The notes beneath the pieces are model-generated. The model saw only the letters and a program-made list of their open reading frames with translations. It was not told the DNA's origin and did no database searches. From an uncultured Lachnospiraceae bacterium (GTDB lineage: Bacteria > Bacillota > Clostridia > Lachnospirales > Lachnospiraceae): 64,000 nt of DNA. Below, one piece after another: positions 42,072 to 50,897 of the stretch; the stretch's first letter is position 1; every line of letters starts with the position of its first letter. Where the stretch lies: contig CAMKQH010000012.1 of assembly GCA_946414885.1 (NCBI GenBank), positions 1 to 64,000 on the forward strand. The letters are read 5' to 3'. The position numbers and the translations under genes are program-made.

Positions 42072-43180
42072 ATCAGATTGGAACGAAGACAATAGAGACG
42101 GAGAGATTGATTTTAAGAAGGTACGTTGTTGCTGATGCGGAGGACATGTACCGAAACTGGGCGGGGGATCCGGAGGTGACGAAGTTCCTCTCCTGGCCGA
42201 CGCATCCAAACGCGGAATTCACCAAGAGCCTTTTGGAGAAGTGGGTCACCTATTATGACGAGGGCCGGACCTACAATTGGGGCATTACCCTAAAGGGCGA
42301 GGATCACGTCATTGGAAACATTGCCGTGGTGGAGCGCGATGAGCGAACCCGTTCTTATGAGATCGGTTACGCGCTGGGCAAAGCCTTTTGGGGACGGGGC
42401 ATCATGCCGGAGGCCTTGAAGGCCGTGATCGCCTATCTGTTTGAGGGCGAGAAGGACTTAAACCGCATCATTGCCACCCATGACGTTAGAAACAAGAAAT
42501 CCGGGCGCGTGATGCAAAAGGCCGGCATGCATTTTGACGGCGTGCTCCGTGCTTCGAAGAAGAATAATCTGGGGATGCATGACACGGCGTATTATTCTGT
42601 TTTACGGTCGGACCTGGTGACGGAAAAGCAATATGAGGAGCTCTTTCTGGAGATGCACCCAGGCTTTTTTGAAAGGGAGTATATCCGCAAGATTCCGGTA
42701 GGGGAGGAGGCTTCGGAAATGATCCTCCGTCTGCAGGAATTTGAGGAAAGTGCGTATGAGAAGACTTTCCCGGAGGAAGTTACCTTTGGATATTACGAGG
42801 GAAGCTTTGAGGAGTTATTAGATGCGGTTCGCAAAGTGATTCCGCATTGGGTACCGCTATTTTCTGAGCAGTCCCGCACATATTGCGGATTTGTGAACGG
42901 AAAAATTGCCAGCTTTTGCATGATCGAGGACTTTGGCGAACACGTAGTGAATGGCGAGAAGTGGAAGATCGGAGGTCCCGGGTGCGTTGGTACCGTGCCG
43001 GAATACCGACAGCGTGGAATCGGACTGACCATGGTGCGGAACGTCACGAAGATCCTAAAAGACGAGTTTTATGATTATGGTTATATTCATTATACCTATG
43101 AAACGAAATGGTACGCAAAACTTGGATATCAGGAGTTCCTAAGATGGAATGGGAAAGGTTTTGTAAATCCCGGATTGTAG
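42068..43180 (+). CDS. Tandem GNAT acetyltransferase (RimJ/RimL-like plus second GNAT)
   Basis: A 370-residue fusion. Residues 1-180 are a RimJ/L-type GNAT (TERLILRRYVVADAEDMYRNW, then GYALGKAFWGRGIMPEAL as the CoA motif and RVMQKAGM near its end). Residues 195-370 form a second GNAT with GTVPEYRQRGIGLTMVRNV as its CoA loop and WYAKLGYQEF at the end. Both CoA loops look intact, so two acetyl transfers may be possible. It starts at 42068 after AAGGAG, overlapping the ABC-F stop, so it is likely co-expressed with it under the attenuator. Substrates unknown. Confidence 0.88.
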   Translation: MNQIGTKTIETERLILRRYVVADAEDMYRNWAGDPEVTKFLSWPTHPNAEFTKSLLEKWVTYYDEGRTYNWGITLKGEDHVIGNIAVVERDERTRSYEIGYALGKAFWGRGIMPEALKAVIAYLFEGEKDLNRIIATHDVRNKKSGRVMQKAGMHFDGVLRASKKNNLGMHDTAYYSVLRSDLVTEKQYEELFLEMHPGFFEREYIRKIPVGEEASEMILRLQEFEESAYEKTFPEEVTFGYYEGSFEELLDAVRKVIPHWVPLFSEQSRTYCGFVNGKIASFCMIEDFGEHVVNGEKWKIGGPGCVGTVPEYRQRGIGLTMVRNVTKILKDEFYDYGYIHYTYETKWYAKLGYQEFLRWNGKGFVNPGL

Positions 43181-43222
43181 AAAGCATCCGGAATTTGACT
43201 ATATAACAGGAGGATGGATGAG

Positions 43223-43255
43223 ATGGTAATGTTTTTAAGACTTAGGAATATCTGA
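43223..43255 (+). CDS. 10-residue putative leader peptide with RLR arrest motif
   Basis: MVMFLRLRNI, with AGGAGGA nine bases upstream. Arg-Leu-Arg occupies positions 6-8, exactly as in the known macrolide-sensing leaders MTASMRLR and MTHSMRLR. It lies 96 bases before the kinase-GNAT gene. A seven-base hairpin (GGAAGCC/GGTTTCC, 43261-43284, one G-U pair) follows. An overlapping three-codon frame at 43218 is an alternative. Translation and drug response are inferred. Confidence 0.55.
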   Translation: MVMFLRLRNI

Positions 43256-43351
43256 TCGCCGGAAGCCGTTGATAAATGGTTTCCAGCAGATCTCACGAAA
43301 GATGAATAAACTTGTGAACTGTGAAACAATTTATCAAAAAGGAGAAAAATC

Positions 43352-44452
43352 ATGATATTCCAAGACAATATAATTAAAAAATATTTAGAAAACGTATATT
43401 TTATCGCAGGAACGCCCTGCGGCGGAAAGACGACGGTCTCAAGGGCACTCAGTAAGAAATATGGGATCCCCGTTTATGACATTGATGAGCGCTTTGAAGA
43501 GCATCAGCGCATGTCGGATCCCGTATCGCAGCCTTCGATGAATTGGCAGTTTAAGGATGCGGATGAGTTCTTTGGACGGAGCGTGGAAGAATATCGCTCC
43601 TGGCTATTGAAGAACACGCGGGAGCAGCTGGATTTTGTGCTTTTGGATCTAATGCGGCTGTCTCAAAACGGCAAGATCATTTGTGACTGCCATCTGACGC
43701 TGGAACAGGCGGCGCAGGTCACGGAGCCTTCGCGGATGGCATTTATGATCAAGAAGCCGGTAAATCTTGTGGATGAGTACTGCAACCGCGCGGATCATCA
43801 GGGCTTTAGCGATTTCATCCACAGCGCGACGGACGTGGAGAAGGCCAAGAAAACCTGCAACGAGACGCTGCTGTCGCTTAATGAAAAGTTCTATGAGGAC
43901 GTAAAGGCGAGCAAGTATTTCTGGCTTGAGCGAGATGACAAAAGGAGCGTTAAGGAAACGGCAGAGCTCGTGGCAAAGCATTTCGGACTTGAGACAGAGG
44001 ATGCGGACGTTCAGATCGTAAGGGTTAGGAAGGATACGCCTTTTGCAGAAGAATTCCTACAGTTCGTGGAGAATTGCTCCTGGACGGAGGTCAGAGACCA
44101 TATTGCAGGCTTGATCCGAGGCTGGGAATTCACGGACTGGGAGACCATGTTTGCAGCGGTAGCGGACGGTAAGATCGTCGGCATGACTTCGCTCTTAAAG
44201 ACGGATTACTATCCCTTGCCGGAAATCTTTCCTTGGGTGTCCTGTGTCTTTGTGGAAAAGGAATGCCGGGGCAGGCGCATCAGCGAAAAAATGATCGCCG
44301 CGGCCAACGAATACGCAAAGTCTCTGGGGTTTGAGAAAACCTATATTCCCACGGAATTCACGGGATTCTATGAAAAATATGGGTATTCCTACGTAAAGGA
44401 CGTGGTCAACTACGGAGGCGGCACGGATCGCCTTTACGTGAAGGGAATCTAA
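43352..44452 (+). CDS. P-loop kinase-like / GNAT acetyltransferase fusion
   Basis: A 366-residue two-domain protein. Residues 12-215 are a small-molecule kinase-like domain with Walker A GTPCGGKTTVSRAL (20-33) and the acidic strand YDIDERF, but I cannot assign its substrate. Residues 222-366 are a GNAT with VFVEKECRGRRISEKMI as the CoA loop and GFYEKYGYSYVK at the end. The fusion of a phosphoryl- and an acetyl-transferase in one chain recalls bifunctional aminoglycoside enzymes, though the parts differ. The short leader at 43223 may control it. AAAAAGGAG precedes the ATG. Confidence 0.8.
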   Translation: MIFQDNIIKKYLENVYFIAGTPCGGKTTVSRALSKKYGIPVYDIDERFEEHQRMSDPVSQPSMNWQFKDADEFFGRSVEEYRSWLLKNTREQLDFVLLDLMRLSQNGKIICDCHLTLEQAAQVTEPSRMAFMIKKPVNLVDEYCNRADHQGFSDFIHSATDVEKAKKTCNETLLSLNEKFYEDVKASKYFWLERDDKRSVKETAELVAKHFGLETEDADVQIVRVRKDTPFAEEFLQFVENCSWTEVRDHIAGLIRGWEFTDWETMFAAVADGKIVGMTSLLKTDYYPLPEIFPWVSCVFVEKECRGRRISEKMIAAANEYAKSLGFEKTYIPTEFTGFYEKYGYSYVKDVVNYGGGTDRLYVKGI

Positions 44453-44507
44453 GCGTAAGACGCCTAACCTTTGCGGAATGGCAACCACTATATGAGGGGG
44501 TGATCGT

Positions 44508-45329
44508 TTGAATTATTTTATAGAGGGAATTCAAGGCGCCGGTAAGAGCACCTTGACGGGAAGGCTTGCGGAGAAGCTGCCTGACTGTCACGTGTTCCGG
44601 GAGGGAGATTACAATCCAGTGGAACTGGCATGGTGCTCTTACCTGACAAAAGAACAATATGAAGCGGTGCTCGGTAAGTATGCGGAGATTGCTGACGAAA
44701 TCAGAGCGAATACCACTGTTGAGCGCGTTTTTGCAACTGAGGGCATGAGCGCGGACAGGAATGCGGAAGACCGTTACGTGCTTACTTACACGAGAATCCT
44801 GACGGATATTCCCGGATTTCATAAGGATCTGGAGCAATACGAGATTTACAACTGCCGCGTGGACAGAGAAACCTTCCGGCAGATCATTTTTTCCAGATAT
44901 GCGAAGTGGCGCGGGGACAATCAGGTTTTCGAGTGCTCCATCTTTCAAAACATTGTGGAAAACCAGATCCTGTTCTTTGAGATGACGGATGATGAGATCG
45001 TGGAGTTCTACAAGGAGTTGGCACAGGTGATCCAGGTGGAGAATTACAAGATCCTTTACCTGGACGTGCCATGGGTGGCGGGAACGCTGGAGATCATCCG
45101 CAAGGAACGCGTGGACGCGGAGGGAAATGAAATGTGGTTCCCGCTGATGCTGGGATTCCTTGAGGATTGTCCTTATGGCAAACGCCATGGATTAAAGGGC
45201 TTTGACGGCCTGGTGAAGCATTTGGAGCACAGGAAAGATTTGGAGCTCCGGATCCTGCGGGAGGTATTCCCGGAGCACGCCGTGGTATTAACGTCAAAAC
45301 AGTACGCGTTGGAAAAGTTAGATCTGTAA
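44508..45329 (+). CDS. P-loop kinase-like protein
   Basis: A 273-residue protein with Walker A GIQGAGKSTLTGRL at residues 7-20 and VFREGDYNP where such kinases bind substrate. VENYKILYLDVPW in the middle is a typical NMP-kinase-like strand. It is predicted to phosphorylate a small molecule, but no subfamily is recognised. It starts with TTG after GGGGGTGATC. An HAD gene remnant follows immediately after its stop. Confidence 0.8.
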   Translation: MNYFIEGIQGAGKSTLTGRLAEKLPDCHVFREGDYNPVELAWCSYLTKEQYEAVLGKYAEIADEIRANTTVERVFATEGMSADRNAEDRYVLTYTRILTDIPGFHKDLEQYEIYNCRVDRETFRQIIFSRYAKWRGDNQVFECSIFQNIVENQILFFEMTDDEIVEFYKELAQVIQVENYKILYLDVPWVAGTLEIIRKERVDAEGNEMWFPLMLGFLEDCPYGKRHGLKGFDGLVKHLEHRKDLELRILREVFPEHAVVLTSKQYALEKLDL

Positions 45330-45337
45330 GAAATGAT

Positions 45338-45811
45338 AAAGCAGGAAAGCCGCAGTACCGGACGGTCATCGATAAGTTCCGTTTCAAGGAGACGGCACGG
45401 TATCAACATGAGCTGGAAACGCTTTATGAGGATGCTCCGATGGTGCTGAAAACGTTGGCCGGGAAGTATGAGCTTGGCGTCATTGCGAACCAAAGTGACG
45501 GCCTGGAGAAAAGGCTGGAGGAGTTTGGCATCCGGCAGTATTTTACTTACGTTGTCTCTTCCTGGGACGTGCAGACGATGAAGCCGGACGTGCGCATCTT
45601 TGAGCATGCGTTGCAACTGGCAAAGTGCCGGCCAGAGGAGGCTTACATGATCGGCGACCGGATTGACAATGACGTGATCCCGGCGAAGTCCATTGGCATG
45701 AAGACCATTTGGGTGAAGCAGGGATTGGGAGGATTGCAGGAAGCTTTGGCAAAGGAGAATTCACCGGATTTTACCGTTGGAAGTCTGTCAGAGCTTCTGA
45801 AAATCCTGTAA
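45338..45811 (+). pseudogene. 5'-truncated HAD-superfamily hydrolase
   Basis: The open frame holds the cap and C-terminal half of an HAD hydrolase: YRTVIDKFRF, LGVIANQSDGLEKRL, MKPDVRIFEHAL and MIGDRIDNDVIPAK (motifs II-IV). The N-terminal region with the nucleophile motif DXDXT is absent; homologous sequence begins only about ten bases after the kinase stop. The first ATG (45440) lies inside the cap domain and lacks a ribosome site. The gene thus seems to have lost its start by deletion. A shortened protein from 45440 (123 residues) is possible but could not be catalytic. Confidence 0.75.
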
Positions 45812-45843
45812 AGTTACGAACTTACGTAAAGGGGGCATGTGGA

Positions 45844-46845
45844 TTGACGAGTATTTTAGAGAAGGCAAGAGCCTTTTATGATTTAGAGAATTTTGAGTTT
45901 GACCAAGTGGGCGGACATGACGGCGGAAGAAATCTTGTCTACGTCTGCAAACAAAAGGATGAAAAGAAATACGTATTACGAATTTCCGCGCTGGGCGACA
46001 GGGCCATGGAGGAATATGAGGCGGAGACGGAATTCGTGCATTACCTTGCGGAAAACGGGGCATCCGTTGCGGACGTGATCCCTTCGAAGAACGGAAGATT
46101 TGTGGAGTGCATGGAAGAAAACGGGACGGAATGCTTTGTTTCCCTGTTTGCATATGCCAGGGGAATGCTCCTTTCCGATCAAGGCTATCGCTATCGTGAG
46201 GGGGCGCCGCTCTCCGAGCTGTTTTATAACATGGGAAAGACGATCGGAGCGATCCACAGGCTTTCGAAGCAATATCAGCCGGTGCACAAAAGGCAGCAGT
46301 ATTTTGACAAGTACAACGTGGACGATATCGGTAAGGTAATCCCAGAGACCTACGCTGAGCTGAAAGCAGCCATTGCGGATCGTTTGGAGAAGTTCCAGGC
46401 GCTGCCCATGGATCCGGAGAGCTACGGGCTGGTGCATTTTGATTTTAGCGACGGGAATTATCACGTGGATTATAGTGACGGTGCGATCACGACCTTTGAT
46501 TTTGACAACTGTATTTACTGCTGGTATATGTTTGACCTCGCACACCTTTGGACCCACGGCGTTGGCTGGTGCATGTGGATCGAGGACGGGGAAGAGCGCC
46601 TTAAGTATATGAAGGAGAAGTATTTTGCAGTGGTCCTTGAGGGGTACCGGAGTGAGACGAATCTTCCGGAAAGCCTGCTTGAGAAATTGACGCTCTTTAT
46701 TGACATGGTGCTGATCGAAGGCATTGTGGACGAGTTCGAGTGTGCCGCACGGGAAGGCGAAGAGCCGGATCCTGAGGACATAGAAGATTACGTAAAGTGC
46801 CTGGTGGAGGACATTCCCTACGCAGGCGTAGGAGTAGATTTGTAA
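45844..46845 (+). CDS. APH/choline-kinase-type phosphotransferase
   Basis: A 333-residue kinase of the aminoglycoside phosphotransferase superfamily. The N-lobe has VYVCKQKDEKKYVLRIS with the ATP-binding Lys, and ESYGLVHFDFSDGN (His198-Asn205) is the catalytic loop: the usual HGD reads HFD, and Asp200 is kept. ITTFDFDNC (Asp219, Asp221) is the metal-binding motif. Members phosphorylate antibiotics, choline or homoserine. The TTG at 45844, nine bases after AAAGGGGG, is chosen. Substrate cannot be assigned. Confidence 0.85.
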   Translation: MTSILEKARAFYDLENFEFDQVGGHDGGRNLVYVCKQKDEKKYVLRISALGDRAMEEYEAETEFVHYLAENGASVADVIPSKNGRFVECMEENGTECFVSLFAYARGMLLSDQGYRYREGAPLSELFYNMGKTIGAIHRLSKQYQPVHKRQQYFDKYNVDDIGKVIPETYAELKAAIADRLEKFQALPMDPESYGLVHFDFSDGNYHVDYSDGAITTFDFDNCIYCWYMFDLAHLWTHGVGWCMWIEDGEERLKYMKEKYFAVVLEGYRSETNLPESLLEKLTLFIDMVLIEGIVDEFECAAREGEEPDPEDIEDYVKCLVEDIPYAGVGVDL

Positions 46846-46903
46846 AGGCCGGTTTTCGTTTGGAAACGGGAGAGGCCATAAGCTATAACGGAGGAATGGG
46901 ACC

Positions 46904-47683
46904 ATGACGGAGAAGGTTCGTTTTTTGGAAGAGATCGGAGCGAACGGCCACGTGGCTTTGAACGTATTGCAGTATGACGGGTGGCTTCTGCGGTTTGCAA
47001 ATGGTTACACCAGCAGGGCCAATTCGGTTTGCGTGCTCTACCCGTCCACGAGACCCGTGGAGGAGAAAATCGCCTACTGCGAGAAGTGCTATGCCAGTCA
47101 AGGCTTGCCGACGATCTTTAAGGTGACGGACCTGGATAAGGAGTTTTCAGACCTGCTCGCAGGACGCGGTTATCAGATCGTAACGCCGACGGACGTCATG
47201 GAGGTTGTCGCCTGGAACGCTGAGAATGCCCCCCTTTGTCATGAAAATTCCGGGCAGGTGAGCAGCGGAAGTGGAGAGGCGCATTGCATGTTCTCCCCCG
47301 AGCCGACGGAATGGCTTCCCCATTATTTTGCGTTTGAAAACGTCACCGACAAAACAAAGAAAAATACCTTTCAAAAGATGCTTTCGAGGGTGATGATCGA
47401 TGCGACGTATGGTATACTTTATTATGAGGGAGAGCCCGTGGCATGTGCTTCCATCGCGGTGGAGCATGGCTATGCGCTCTTGCATAACGTGATCGTCACC
47501 TCCTCCATGCGGGGGAAGGGACTTGGTGAAAAGCTTTGCCGCGCCATGATCGCAAAGGCGAAAGAGATGGGGGCTGAGCACGTGTTCCTGCAGGTTGTTC
47601 AGTCAAACCAGGTGGCGATGAATCTATATAAAAAGTTAGGTTTTCAAAAGGATTATACTTACTGGTATATGAAGAAGGCTTAA
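46904..47683 (+). CDS. GNAT family N-acetyltransferase
   Basis: A 259-residue protein. The C-terminal GNAT core is clear: LLHNVIVTSSMRGKGLGEKLCRAMI is the CoA-binding loop and NLYKKLGFQKDYTYWYMKK closes the domain. The N-terminal half (about 1-120) is a degenerate GNAT-like or substrate domain with LQYDGWLLRFANGYTSRANSV. This arrangement is frequent among Firmicutes acetyltransferases of unknown substrate. GGAGGAATG precedes the ATG. Confidence 0.9.
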   Translation: MTEKVRFLEEIGANGHVALNVLQYDGWLLRFANGYTSRANSVCVLYPSTRPVEEKIAYCEKCYASQGLPTIFKVTDLDKEFSDLLAGRGYQIVTPTDVMEVVAWNAENAPLCHENSGQVSSGSGEAHCMFSPEPTEWLPHYFAFENVTDKTKKNTFQKMLSRVMIDATYGILYYEGEPVACASIAVEHGYALLHNVIVTSSMRGKGLGEKLCRAMIAKAKEMGAEHVFLQVVQSNQVAMNLYKKLGFQKDYTYWYMKKA

Positions 47684-47735
47684 GGCTTGGGTGACTGACG
47701 AAGGCGCCTTACGTTGACGCATTGGGGGACGGAAA

Positions 47736-48299
47736 ATGTATTATCATGCATCAAGGACGCCGGGAATCCGGCAATTAGAGCCGCGAATCTCGAATCATAA
47801 CGTACCGCTCATCTATTTTTCGAAAAAAAGGGAAAACGTGTTGGTTTACTTAAGCAATGCCGTTGAAAAGTATTGCAAAGAGCAAGGTTTTGCGTATGAC
47901 GGGACATGGTCGAAATGGGGCCCGTACGGGTTTGAAAAGGACGGGAGACTGCGGTTCGAGGAATATTATCCAAACGCCTTGGAGAGCACGTATCGGGGCG
48001 TGTCAGGATATATCTATGAGGCGGCGGAAGTAGTGGATTCCGGATTTGCTTTGCAGATTCCGGATGCCGTGACGAGTGAGGTCCCCGTGGACGTGACGGG
48101 AGTAGAGTTCGTGGCGGATGCGTACGAGGAGCTTCTTCGCGCTGAGCGGGAAGGACAGATCACAATCCTGCGATACGAAGAATTAACGCCGCAAAAGAAG
48201 GAGTGGATCCAAAAGACCATGCTTCAGGAATATGCAGACGCAAAGGATCATCCAGAATATCAATTCTTTTTGCGCGGCACCTTTTCGGAGCTTTTTTGA
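47736..48299 (+). CDS. Unassigned conserved-looking protein
   Basis: A 187-residue soluble protein. It begins MYYHASRTPGIRQLEPRIS, then VPLIYFSKKRENVLVYLSNAVEKY; these look conserved in related Clostridia, but I cannot name the family. The YYHAS start and YFS strand are reminiscent of ADP-ribosyltransferase-like folds such as the KptA/DarT group, without enough evidence to claim one. No membrane segment or catalytic motif is certain. GGGGGACGGA precedes the ATG. Confidence 0.65.
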   Translation: MYYHASRTPGIRQLEPRISNHNVPLIYFSKKRENVLVYLSNAVEKYCKEQGFAYDGTWSKWGPYGFEKDGRLRFEEYYPNALESTYRGVSGYIYEAAEVVDSGFALQIPDAVTSEVPVDVTGVEFVADAYEELLRAEREGQITILRYEELTPQKKEWIQKTMLQEYADAKDHPEYQFFLRGTFSELF

Positions 48300-48353
48300 T
48301 ACAGGTCTTAAGATGGCAGAGTGCATTTTTCGTGATGACGATGGAGGGAAACT

Positions 48354-48878
48354 ATGGAGATAAAAGAGGGCGACCTGCGCATTCGGGACATCGGGATTGA
48401 GGATTGTGAAAAGCTGGCCAGATGGTGGAATGACGGTAAGGTCATGGCGCATGCGGGGTTCCCAAACGGATTGGGAACGACGGCGGCGGAGATCTGGGAC
48501 AAGGTTTCCGGCGACACGGACGATACCAGAAGGCGCATGATCATTGAGTATCAAAACAGTGCGATCGGAGAGACGAACTACTATAATCTCGGAGATCACG
48601 TTGCGGAGATTGGGATCAAAATCTGCGATGAAACCTATCAGGAAAAAGGTCTTGGGAAAAAGATCCTCAGCATGCTGATCTCTAAATTGTTTTCGATGGG
48701 ATATGAAAGGATCATCTTAAACACCAACCTGAAAAACACCAGGGCGCAGCACGTTTATGAGCGGTTGGGATTTCAAAAGGTCCGGACGTGCATGGATTCC
48801 TGGACGGATCAGGTCGGCGTGCTTCAATCCTTTGTGGATTATGAGTTGGTACTGGAAAACTTTGTGGATTTCAGATAA
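48354..48878 (+). CDS. GNAT acetyltransferase, AAC(6')/RimJ-like
   Basis: A 174-residue GNAT. The start MEIKEGDLRIRDIGIEDCEKLARWWND and the middle QEKGLGKKILSMLISKLF (CoA loop) match the RimJ/AAC(6')-like group; AQHVYERLGFQKV is the closing strand-helix. GGAGGGAAACT precedes the ATG. A small gene follows 10 bases after its stop. Substrate not readable. Confidence 0.9.
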   Translation: MEIKEGDLRIRDIGIEDCEKLARWWNDGKVMAHAGFPNGLGTTAAEIWDKVSGDTDDTRRRMIIEYQNSAIGETNYYNLGDHVAEIGIKICDETYQEKGLGKKILSMLISKLFSMGYERIILNTNLKNTRAQHVYERLGFQKVRTCMDSWTDQVGVLQSFVDYELVLENFVDFR

Positions 48879-48888
48879 GGAGGCAGAC

Positions 48889-49059
48889 ATGGAAACGAAA
48901 TATTACGTTGTCGTGAGCATTGAAGGGGATTATGCAAATCTTAAGAGGACTGACGTAGAATCAGATGATTTAAAGCTTGTGGCAAGAGCACTTTTGCCCG
49001 CTGAGATCAATGAGGGAAGTCAGCTCAAATATGAGATGATGGAATATGAACTCATTTAG
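48889..49059 (+). CDS. 56-residue DUF3006-like small protein
   Basis: A 56-residue frame behind AAGGAGGCAGAC. The pattern SIEGDYANL, then ARALLPAEINEGSQLKYEM resembles the small beta-barrel DUF3006 family (EGDYA..., LLP..., EG). It is acidic and lacks Cys. It lies between two acetyltransferase genes and is probably translated with them. Function is unknown. Confidence 0.7.
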   Translation: METKYYVVVSIEGDYANLKRTDVESDDLKLVARALLPAEINEGSQLKYEMMEYELI

Positions 49060-49080
49060 ACGAGACGAAAGGTAAATGAA

Positions 49081-50256
49081 ATGAAGATTAAGAAACTGGA
49101 AGGTAAAGAGAGATTTGACGCGTATTTGACTGCCGTTTATTGTTTCCATATGCGGGTGGAGGATCCGGAGGCTGAGCGGGTGGTTTATGAGGCTGACGTG
49201 AAAGAGGATTGGGGCGCCTTTGATGAGAACGGAACTCTTATGGGCAGGATCCTGAATCACAAGTTTGACTTTTATCTGGACGGAAAGACCGTAAGATGCG
49301 GCGGCATTGGAGCCGTTGCAACGCTGCCGGAGTATCGCGACAAGGGCGTTATTAAGGCGATCTTCAAGGAACTGTTGCCTGCAGCCTACAAGGACGGAGA
49401 GGTGATTTCGGCGCTGTATCCTTTCAAGCATGAGTTTTACCGCAAGCAGGGCTATGAGGTTGTGCCGGCATGGAATGAGTATTCCCTGACGCCGGGGCTC
49501 CTTTGTAAGTACCGCTTTGACGGTGAGGTTTGCAAGTGGAACGCGGGAGATCCCGTAACGGATTTTATGACGGTCTACAATGCGTTTGCACCGCAGTTTA
49601 ACATGGCGCTGGCGCGCACCGAGGAGTGCATGCAAGAGCACTTAAAGGTCGACAAGCCCTATATGGACAGGAAGTTTTCCTACGTGATGAAGCAGGACGG
49701 AAAGCCCATAGCCTATGTTATTTTCACGGATATCAGACATGACCCCGCAGCCATCCTTCAGGTGGAGGAATGCGCTTGGACGGGGCGCGACGGTTTCCAT
49801 GCCGTCTTGGGCTTCCTTGCAAGATTTGAGGCAGACTATGGCACAATCAAGTTGACCCTGCCAAAGGGAATTGACCTGCTTCGCGTTGTGCAATCGCCTC
49901 TTGCCTATGACATTGAAAAGATCCCGCAACAGAATTTCATGGTCAGGGTGATCAATGCCAAGAAGCTTTTAGAGGCAATCTACAAGCCTGCTGACTGCGA
50001 TTTTACGATCAAGGTGTCTGACGAACTGATCTCGCAGAATAATGCAACCTACCGCGTACAGGCAGATGGCGTTAAGGCGAGCAGGAAAGAGAAGGCGGAC
50101 ATAGAATTAAATGAACGCGCGCTGGCACAGCTGGCGGTTGGGTGCCTGAATCTGGATGAAGCGATGCTCCGCAAGGACGTGACTGTGAACGGGAAAGAAG
50201 AAATGCTGAGACGCGTATTTGTTGAGAAGAAGATTTTTGTGGGAGAGCATTTTTGA
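49081..50256 (+). CDS. Eis-like GNAT acetyltransferase with SCP2-like C-terminal domain
   Basis: A 391-residue protein with the Eis layout: an N-terminal GNAT (CGGIGAVATLPEYRDKGVIKAIF is the CoA loop), a central GNAT-like domain (about 160-290) and a C-terminal sterol-carrier-like domain (about 300-391). Eis proteins of mycobacteria acetylate several amines of aminoglycosides; many Firmicutes homologues are untested. The C-terminal carboxylate expected for catalysis would be the terminal Phe, as the protein ends EHF. It sits in the accessory array next to an AadA-like gene. Confidence 0.87.
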   Translation: MKIKKLEGKERFDAYLTAVYCFHMRVEDPEAERVVYEADVKEDWGAFDENGTLMGRILNHKFDFYLDGKTVRCGGIGAVATLPEYRDKGVIKAIFKELLPAAYKDGEVISALYPFKHEFYRKQGYEVVPAWNEYSLTPGLLCKYRFDGEVCKWNAGDPVTDFMTVYNAFAPQFNMALARTEECMQEHLKVDKPYMDRKFSYVMKQDGKPIAYVIFTDIRHDPAAILQVEECAWTGRDGFHAVLGFLARFEADYGTIKLTLPKGIDLLRVVQSPLAYDIEKIPQQNFMVRVINAKKLLEAIYKPADCDFTIKVSDELISQNNATYRVQADGVKASRKEKADIELNERALAQLAVGCLNLDEAMLRKDVTVNGKEEMLRRVFVEKKIFVGEHF

Positions 50257-50294
50257 CATAAGTTTGTTTTGGTACGAAAAGGGGGAATTCAAAA

Positions 50295-50834
50295 GTGAAA
50301 TTATTGGTGATTGACATCCAGAAGGGAATTACGGACGAGGAATTATATGCATATGAAAGCTTTCTGGAGAACGTTAAGAAGCTGATCGCCACTGCGAGAA
50401 AAAACCAGGTGGAGATCATATATTTCCAGCATGATGACGGTCCGGATTCCGGTTTTTCCTTTGGAGACGAGGCATTTGAAATCTCTGAACACGTGACGCC
50501 GGAAGATGGCGAAAAGGTGTTCGTAAAAGAGATGAACAGCTGCTTCGGAAACAAGGAATTTGCCGCTTACCTGGAAGGGCAGGCGGATAAAGACCTGATG
50601 ATCATTGGCCTGCAGACGAATTTCTGCATCGATGCAACCATAAAGTCGGCATATGAAAGAGGCTTTAAGGTATACGTGCCGGAAGGAGCGAATTCCACCT
50701 TCGACAATGATTACATGAGCGGGGAGACGACCTATCGGTATTATAACGAATTCGTTTGGCCCAACCGCTTTGTGGACTGTGTCGATATGGAGGAAGCCAT
50801 TGCACTCTTAGAGGGACGAAGCATCGAAGAGTAG
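50295..50834 (+). CDS. Isochorismatase-like cysteine hydrolase
   Basis: A 179-residue hydrolase. LLVIDIQKG has the catalytic Asp, KEMNSCF the Lys region, and GLQTNFCIDATIKSAYERG the nucleophile Cys with the preceding cis-peptide-type turn; all three catalytic positions are kept. Members hydrolyse nicotinamide, carbamates or isochorismate; the substrate here is unknown. GGGGGAATTC precedes the ATG. Confidence 0.9.
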   Translation: MKLLVIDIQKGITDEELYAYESFLENVKKLIATARKNQVEIIYFQHDDGPDSGFSFGDEAFEISEHVTPEDGEKVFVKEMNSCFGNKEFAAYLEGQADKDLMIIGLQTNFCIDATIKSAYERGFKVYVPEGANSTFDNDYMSGETTYRYYNEFVWPNRFVDCVDMEEAIALLEGRSIEE

Positions 50835-50897
50835 TTATCGCTTTGGTTTGTATGAGAGGTCCAAAGCTAGACAGCGTTGGGAGCGGGGGTGTTGAAA

